Source: Acidobacteriota bacterium (GTDB lineage Bacteria; Acidobacteriota; UBA6911; RPQK01; DATIPO01). Taken from it: a stretch of DNA of 11,424 nt. The position numbers and the translations under genes are program-made. Location of the stretch: contig JANQFM010000687.1 in the NCBI GenBank assembly GCA_028277865.1, forward strand, positions 1-11,424. The letters are read 5' to 3'. Below are positions 6,955-11,424 of this stretch, in pieces. Under the pieces are notes generated by a model that made no database searches, was not told the origin of the DNA, and saw only the letters and a list, made by a program, of their open reading frames with translations. Within the stretch, counting starts at the first letter, position 1; each line of letters opens with the position of its first letter.

Positions 6955-8580
6955 TCAGCGGCGCAGGATTCGGGCAAGCACGGTTTGCGATTCTGCCACA
7001 CTCATCCAGCGGCACAGACCGAAGTAGACCAGCCCCCCAGAGCCGATGCAAACCGCCAGAATCAGAGCCTGAACCAGCAGTCCGTCTGCGGGCAGGCTGG
7101 CCTGCATGCCCCGTCGCACTCCTTCCACAGCCCCCGCCATGGCAAGGGCTGCCGCTGCCATTCGTCCCAGGGTGGTGCGTACTCCGTAAACCTGCAGGGA
7201 TCCCAATCTGAGGCTGAAAGCACGAGCCAGCAGGACGATCTGCAGGGTCAGCGAGAGGGCCGTTCCAAGAGCCAGACCCAGATAGGCGTACTCGGGAACG
7301 AGGGGATTGAGGACGGCAAAGACCAGCACTAGATTGAAGGTCAGATTGACCGTCACCGCCAGCAAGCTGATGCGCACCGGCGTGCGTGTATCTCCCAGGG
7401 CGTAAAAAGTGGGCACCAGTACTTTCTGAATGCTGTAGCCGATCAAAGCCAGGGAATAGCAGGTAAGCGCCAGCGCCGTGGCCTGGGTGTCCCGGTCGGT
7501 GAAGCTGTCGCGTTCGAAAAGGATCCGCACGATGGGTGCCGCCAGCACGATCAGGCCGGCGGTTGCAGGGAAGGCCAGCAGGCTGACCAGCTTGAGCGAG
7601 CCGGCCACTGTTTGCTTGAGTTCTTCCCAATCTTCTTTGGCTGCCGAGACCGAGACATTGCGCAGATTGACTGTCCCCACCGCCACTCCCACCAGCCCTA
7701 CCGGCAAATAGAGGATGCGGAAAGCGTAGGTCAGCCACGAGACCGGCCCGTCGCCCGGTTGCAGATAGCTGGCCATCTGAGTGTTGACCAAGATGTTGAT
7801 CTGGACAGCGCTCAATCCGATCACGGCCGGCCCGATCAGCAGGAGCATGCGGCGGATCCCCGCATGGCTCAGACTGAGCCGGAAGCGGAAGCGGAATCCC
7901 GCTCGGTGCAGCAAAGGCAATTGCACCCCAAACTGCATGAATCCGCCCAGCAGCGCCCCCACTCCCATGGCCAGGATGGGTTCGATGCCTCGGCTCTGGA
8001 AGTAGGGTGCCAAGGTGAATCCGGCCACGACGATCACCAGGTTGAAAATGGCCGGCGCCAAGGCAGGCAGGAAAAAGTGCCCCATTGTGTTGAGCATCCC
8101 CATGGCCGCCGCTGCCAGGGCCACGAAAAGCAGAAAGGGGGAGAGGATCCGGATCAGGGCGGAGGTCAGCTCGGCCTTGCCCGCCTCGTCGGCGAATCCG
8201 GCGGCCACCAGGTAGACCGACTGCTCGGAAAAGAGAAAGAGCAGCACTGCAAAGGCACCCAGCAGGACTAATAGGCTGCTGAGCACCAAGTTGGCCAGCA
8301 GCCAGGCTTCCGAACGCGACTTGTTGCGCCAGTATTCCGTAAAGGTGGGGACGAATGCCGAACTGAGTGCGCCTTCTGCAAAAAGATCCCGGAAGAGGTT
8401 GGGGATGCGGAAGGCCACCACAAAGGCATCATTGGCCAAGCCGGCGCCGAAAAGCTTGGCGAAGGTCATCTCCCGGGCCAAGCCCAGGACACGGCTCAGG
8501 AAAACGGCCAAGCTGACCTTGCCGGCGGCCTCCACCGACCGGTCGGCGCTCATCTGCGATGACCGAGCCTCGCTTCCCAT
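6955..8580 (-). CDS. murJ: Lipid II flippase MurJ
   Basis: MurJ moves lipid-linked peptidoglycan precursor (lipid II) across the inner membrane. The 541-residue product is a polytopic MOP-superfamily protein with hydrophobic segments throughout, consistent with the 14-helix MurJ fold. Charged residues known to matter in Escherichia coli MurJ are conserved at constant offset: R30, R36 (SRVLGLARE), D51 (ANDAF) and R64 (PNLFRD); R288 (YAFRILYLPVG) corresponds to the central-cavity arginine. The FAEGALSSAFVPTF segment is a family hallmark. The start is uncertain. An in-frame GTG at 8610 adds 10 residues and an ATG at 8553 removes 9, giving an N-terminus closer to the usual length; none has a strong ribosome site. 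I use the ATG at 8580. It is first of a likely murJ-xerD operon and divergent from lpxD. Confidence 0.94.
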   Translation of the reverse strand: MGSEARSSQMSADRSVEAAGKVSLAVFLSRVLGLAREMTFAKLFGAGLANDAFVVAFRIPNLFRDLFAEGALSSAFVPTFTEYWRNKSRSEAWLLANLVLSSLLVLLGAFAVLLFLFSEQSVYLVAAGFADEAGKAELTSALIRILSPFLLFVALAAAAMGMLNTMGHFFLPALAPAIFNLVIVVAGFTLAPYFQSRGIEPILAMGVGALLGGFMQFGVQLPLLHRAGFRFRFRLSLSHAGIRRMLLLIGPAVIGLSAVQINILVNTQMASYLQPGDGPVSWLTYAFRILYLPVGLVGVAVGTVNLRNVSVSAAKEDWEELKQTVAGSLKLVSLLAFPATAGLIVLAAPIVRILFERDSFTDRDTQATALALTCYSLALIGYSIQKVLVPTFYALGDTRTPVRISLLAVTVNLTFNLVLVFAVLNPLVPEYAYLGLALGTALSLTLQIVLLARAFSLRLGSLQVYGVRTTLGRMAAAALAMAGAVEGVRRGMQASLPADGLLVQALILAVCIGSGGLVYFGLCRWMSVAESQTVLARILRR

Positions 8581-8696
8581 CGTCTTCTTGGACACATCAA
8601 TCGACGCCACAGAGCCGCAATAGGCACGAAAGGTTCTGAAAACTGACGAGATACGATATCATCGGGGGGTGAAGGAGAGGGGAGGGACTTAGGAGG

Positions 8697-8835
8697 CAGG
8701 AGTCAGGAATCAGGAAGAGAGGGAGGGGATGGAAGGCGGGTTCAGCCTTCAATGCTGTCGACTCTCGAAAAGTACGTGCCGTTTCCGGTCTCTGAATCTC
8801 TTTCTTTCCGATTCCTGACTCCTGATTCCTGACTC
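8697..8835. repeat. Inverted repeat of CAGGAAT/CAGGAGT heptamers between murJ and lpxD
   Basis: The left block (8697-8717) is CAGGAGT, CAGGAAT, CAGGAAG. The right block (8811-8835) carries the reverse complement of the same 7-mers. A perfect 16-bp inverted repeat, GAGTCAGGAATCAGGA, pairs 8700-8715 with 8820-8835 across a 104-nt loop. The loop also holds a small GAAGGC/GCCTTC hairpin (8732-8750). No gene is present. The right arm ends only 13 nt before the lpxD start, so the element is part of the lpxD leader; promoters for both flanking genes must lie in or beside it. Confidence 0.85.
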
Positions 8836-8848
8836 CCTCCGAAGCCCC

Positions 8849-9910
8849 ATGCGTTTAGACGAAATAGCCCGCAAGCTGGAATGTGAACTGGACGGCCCCG
8901 GCGAAATCGAGATCACCGGTGTGGCCGGGCTCGAGGAGGCCGGCCCTGACGAACTGTCCTTCGTCTCCAACCGCAAGTATGTGCCCAAGATCCGGCACAG
9001 CCGGGCCGGAGCGATCCTGGCGGCTTCCGACATCCGGACAGGCAAGATCCCGCGCCTGATCAGCGACAATCCATACCTGGCCTTTGCCCGTGCCATCGAG
9101 TTCTTTTACCAGCCGCCCAGCCCTGTCCCCGGGATCCACCCCGCGGCCAGCATTGCCGAGACGGCTGTATTGGGGGAGGACTATTCCATCGGGGCCAACG
9201 TGGTCATCGGGGAAGGTGCCCGGTTGGGCGACCGATGCGTCTTGCACCCCAACGTCACCATCTATCCCCAGGCCTGCATCGGGGACGACTTTTCCGCCCA
9301 CTCCAATGCCGTGGTGCGCGAGCACGTTCGAATCGGCCACCGGGTCACGCTGCAAAACGGCGCCGTCATCGGGGGCGACGGCTTCGGATTCGCCCCCGAC
9401 AGCCAGGGGCAATATCACAAGATGGTGCAGTCGGGGACCGTGGTGCTGGAGGACGATGTCGAAGTAGGTGCCTGCGCCTGCATCGACCGGGCCACAGTGG
9501 GAGAGACCCGCGTCGAAAAGGGTGCAAAAATCGACAACTTGGTGCAGATCGGGCACGGTTCCCAAGTGGGTCCGGACAGCGTCATGGCGGCTCAAGTCGG
9601 ACTGGCGGGCAGCACCCGGCTGGGCAAGGGAGTCCGCCTGGCCGGCCAAGTGGGCGTCGCCGGCCACCTGGAAATCGGCGACGGCCCCGTGGCCACGGCC
9701 AGGACCGGAATCGGTCGATCGGTCAAGGCGGGCAGCGTCATCTCAGGCACTCCCGAGATGGACACCACCCTGTGGAAGAAAAACTACCTTCTCATGCTCA
9801 AGTTCCCCGAGTTGGTCAAGACCGTCAAGCGCCTGAACCGTGAAGTGGAGGAGCTGAAGAGCCGGATTTCGGAGGGGGATTTCGCGCAACGTCGCAAAAA
9901 CGCCGAATGA
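8849..9910 (+). CDS. lpxD: UDP-3-O-acylglucosamine N-acyltransferase LpxD
   Basis: LpxD transfers an acyl chain from acyl carrier protein to UDP-3-O-acylglucosamine, the third step of lipid A synthesis, in the cytoplasm. The 353-residue protein has the three LpxD parts: an N-terminal uridine-binding domain (about 1-95, with ELSFVSNRKY), a left-handed beta-helix of hexapeptide repeats (about 96-300), and a C-terminal helix (about 303-340). The catalytic histidine is H236 in IDNLVQIGHGSQVG, in the same context as the E. coli active site; the AGSTRLG and GQVGVAGHLEIGDG turns are also typical. The start is placed by homology of its N-terminus; no Shine-Dalgarno site precedes it, because a repeat arm occupies the leader. 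The last residues (345-352) are encoded by a CGCAAAG-type repeat. The usual neighbours fabZ, lpxA and bamA are absent. Confidence 0.95.
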   Translation: MRLDEIARKLECELDGPGEIEITGVAGLEEAGPDELSFVSNRKYVPKIRHSRAGAILAASDIRTGKIPRLISDNPYLAFARAIEFFYQPPSPVPGIHPAASIAETAVLGEDYSIGANVVIGEGARLGDRCVLHPNVTIYPQACIGDDFSAHSNAVVREHVRIGHRVTLQNGAVIGGDGFGFAPDSQGQYHKMVQSGTVVLEDDVEVGACACIDRATVGETRVEKGAKIDNLVQIGHGSQVGPDSVMAAQVGLAGSTRLGKGVRLAGQVGVAGHLEIGDGPVATARTGIGRSVKAGSVISGTPEMDTTLWKKNYLLMLKFPELVKTVKRLNREVEELKSRISEGDFAQRRKNAE

Positions 9911-9949
9911 ATCCCCGTTCTTTGCGCCCTTGGCGTCTTTGAGCGAAAC
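9880..9949. repeat. Inverted pair of CGCAAAG-type repeats spanning the lpxD stop
   Basis: A left copy (9880-9904, beginning TTTCGCGCAACGTCGCAAAA) lies inside the end of lpxD. A right copy in opposite orientation (9919-9949, containing CTTTGCGCCCTTGGCGTCTT) follows the stop codon at 9908-9910. Together they form an imperfect inverted repeat between lpxD and the convergent M23 peptidase gene. No T-tract is present. Confidence 0.7.
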
Positions 9950-9970
9950 ACAGGTCGCTTAACGGGGAGT

Positions 9971-11308
9971 TCAAGGTGCCAACCAGCCGGTATTCCCGCC
10001 TGGTGCCTGGACCCAGTCATAGGACTGAAAGCTCCCCAGAACCTGAAGTTCCAGGCCAGGCGCCAGTTTGCCCTTGGAGGACGCCCCGGCGACGGGATGA
10101 GAGAGCAGGGCTTGGTCAGCAGACAGCCTTCTGCTCCCGACCGGCCGGGAAGCCGCCTCCACATAACGGCTTCTCACGAAGCCGGCGGTTCCGTCGGGGA
10201 GGCTGACTCGGTAGTAGCCGGCGGTGCCTCCCAGGATTCTCATGGGAGTATGCCGGCCGACCATCAGGACGGTCTCGGCACTGCGGTCAGGAGTTTGGTA
10301 AACAGGTGCATCCCGAATGACCGAACGGCTCCACTCGCCCAGCAATTCCAGGGAGGCCGTGATTGCTGACGGCTTCAGGCGGGGCTGGCGGATAAAGGAC
10401 TCGGGATCGAGCGGGCCGCGGCCTCGCATATAGATGCCGAAATGCAGGTGTGGAGGAGTGGTTCGGGCGTTGCCGGAATTGCCCACAGTGCCAATCTGGT
10501 CCCCCGGCTCCACCCATTCGCCTTGCTGGACGGACTGGGTCTGCAAATGGGCGAAATACAAGGAAAGGGAGCGCTTAATGTCTCTCAGCCAGACCACCCG
10601 GCCTCCGCGCCCTCTTTCGCCCACGTGGCTGACATAGGCCCGGCTGGGCGCCAGCACAGCGGTGTGGCGCGACGCAAAAATATCGACACCGTGGTGACGC
10701 CGGCGCCCTCCGTCACGGGGTGCGCCGAAGCCGCTCTGAATGGAGTGGACGCTGTGCCCGGCAACCGGAAATTCCAGCGATGCCTTGTTGACGATCATGG
10801 CCGTCAGTTGCCCTCCCCTCAGCAGTTCTGATTGCAGGCGCACGACGTACTCCCCGTCCCGGCGGGGCTCAAACTCCAGGCCGGGGTCGCCCTCAGGAGC
10901 GCTGGCAACATGAAGCGGCGCCGAATCCTCAACCACCCGGAAGAGGTCGATGAAAAGGCGTCCGGCGGAAGAGCCTTCCAGTCGGGCGCTGACCTCGATC
11001 TTCTGGCCGTGCTGGACGGGGAATCGGTAGCCGACGGCGAAGGCGGCGGCCGGATCGATGTAGAGGACTTCTTGAAAAGGTGCCTCGACCCGTGTCGGTT
11101 GCCCGATGGCGTCCTCCGCTGCCTGCATCCAATCACGGCCCAAAGCGGACTCGGACAGCCCGGCTTGCTGCAGCGCGTGCCGGTAGGCATCGTGAGCGTC
11201 CGTGGGCTGGTACTTTTCCGGAACCACCTCTTCGCTGCAGCCGCTCATGAGCGCTGCCCAGAAAAGGATCGCACTGCCCAGAACCGGATTGGGCCTGTTG
11301 AACCTCAT
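9971..11308 (-). CDS. M23 family metallopeptidase lipoprotein with C-terminal SH3-like domains
   Basis: This is a probable zinc peptidoglycan endopeptidase (LytM/M23 class) held in the envelope as a lipoprotein. The signal peptide ends in the lipobox LMSGC with Cys24 lipidated. Residues about 70-180 form an uncharacterised beta-rich region. The M23 domain covers about 190-305: H205 and D209 (HHGVDIFA) and H289 (PHLHFGIY) are the zinc ligands, H287 is catalytic, and YFAHL (251-255) carries the conserved His254. The complete set suggests an active enzyme rather than an EnvC/NlpD-type activator. Two SH3b-like repeats follow (about 335-384 and 393-445), each ending in a G-F/W pair near VRSRYVE or GWLAP; these usually bind cell wall. 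The ATG start has only a weak AAAGCGAG site. The gene converges on lpxD. The partner and the exact bond cut are unknown. Confidence 0.92.
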   Translation of the reverse strand: MRFNRPNPVLGSAILFWAALMSGCSEEVVPEKYQPTDAHDAYRHALQQAGLSESALGRDWMQAAEDAIGQPTRVEAPFQEVLYIDPAAAFAVGYRFPVQHGQKIEVSARLEGSSAGRLFIDLFRVVEDSAPLHVASAPEGDPGLEFEPRRDGEYVVRLQSELLRGGQLTAMIVNKASLEFPVAGHSVHSIQSGFGAPRDGGRRRHHGVDIFASRHTAVLAPSRAYVSHVGERGRGGRVVWLRDIKRSLSLYFAHLQTQSVQQGEWVEPGDQIGTVGNSGNARTTPPHLHFGIYMRGRGPLDPESFIRQPRLKPSAITASLELLGEWSRSVIRDAPVYQTPDRSAETVLMVGRHTPMRILGGTAGYYRVSLPDGTAGFVRSRYVEAASRPVGSRRLSADQALLSHPVAGASSKGKLAPGLELQVLGSFQSYDWVQAPGGNTGWLAP

Positions 11309-11424
11309 GCTCGCTTTCGAAATCGCACTATCCGGCTGTTTTTACGCCAATCAGCTACGTTGGTTCCAGCAGAGCAGGCTGAAATGCGGAAAGAGAGGGT
11401 AGAAACCGAAGAGAGCACTGAGTT
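11309..11424. other. Upstream region of the M23 peptidase gene
   Basis: These 116 bases are more AT-rich than the coding sequence and should contain the promoter of the minus-strand M23 peptidase gene. I could not identify convincing -10 and -35 boxes, and no other gene is visible before the window edge. Confidence 0.4.

Noticed and set aside
6728..7738. A 336-codon minus-strand frame overlapping murJ and xerD
   Set aside because: It is another frame of the same strand under the MurJ and Xer domains, is low-complexity Gly/Arg/Ser-rich, and has no family signature.
8732..8750. GAAGGC/GCCTTC hairpin as an intrinsic terminator
   Set aside because: The stem is only 6 bp, there is no T-tract, and it lies between divergent genes, where no transcript should end.
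8855..9667. A 270-codon minus-strand frame opposite lpxD
   Set aside because: It is a mirror of the hexapeptide repeats of LpxD; the plus frame is unmistakable.

Overview
The window is an ordinary high-GC stretch of a Gram-negative (diderm) bacterial chromosome. It holds nine protein genes and no RNA genes, prophage, CRISPR array or insertion sequence that I can see. LpxD (lipid A synthesis), MurJ, two predicted lipoproteins and a Tat-type leader all point to an outer-membrane-bearing cell. The gene set and the kinds of dispersed intergenic repeats would suit an Acidobacteriota-like environmental lineage, but that placement is inference, because no marker gene here fixes the phylum.

Layout. 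1-1478 (-) is a lipoprotein serine hydrolase of the class C beta-lactamase fold, cut by the left edge. It is divergent from 1571-2050 (+), a small glyoxalase-fold (VOC) protein with a twin-arginine leader. That gene converges on 2203-3669 (-), an aldehyde dehydrogenase. After a 325-bp gap come 3995-4618 (+), a Uma2-family nuclease-like protein, and 4843-5748 (+), phenylalanine 4-monooxygenase. These converge on the pair murJ (8580-6955, -) and xerD (6932-6045, -), which are 22 bp apart and probably one transcript. lpxD (8849-9910, +) is divergent from murJ and converges on an M23 peptidase lipoprotein with SH3-like C-terminal domains (11308-9971, -).

How the genes fit together. The right half is envelope work: lipid II flipping (MurJ), lipid A acylation (LpxD) and peptidoglycan cutting (M23 peptidase), with the Xer recombinase acting on chromosome dimers. 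The left half is loosely related metabolism: aromatic amino acid hydroxylation, aldehyde oxidation, and exported VOC and hydrolase proteins. There is no obvious shared pathway there.

The most noteworthy content is between the genes. A CGCAAAG-type dispersed repeat lies at all three convergent junctions and after the Uma2 gene. At one junction it runs into the lpxD coding region and supplies its last residues. Three further repeats, each built on a different 7-nt unit (GGAACAG, TGACAAC, CAGGAAT), lie on the two sides of the xerD-murJ pair. Two of these form long inverted repeats. I found no convincing new multigene system; the repeats are the best lead.
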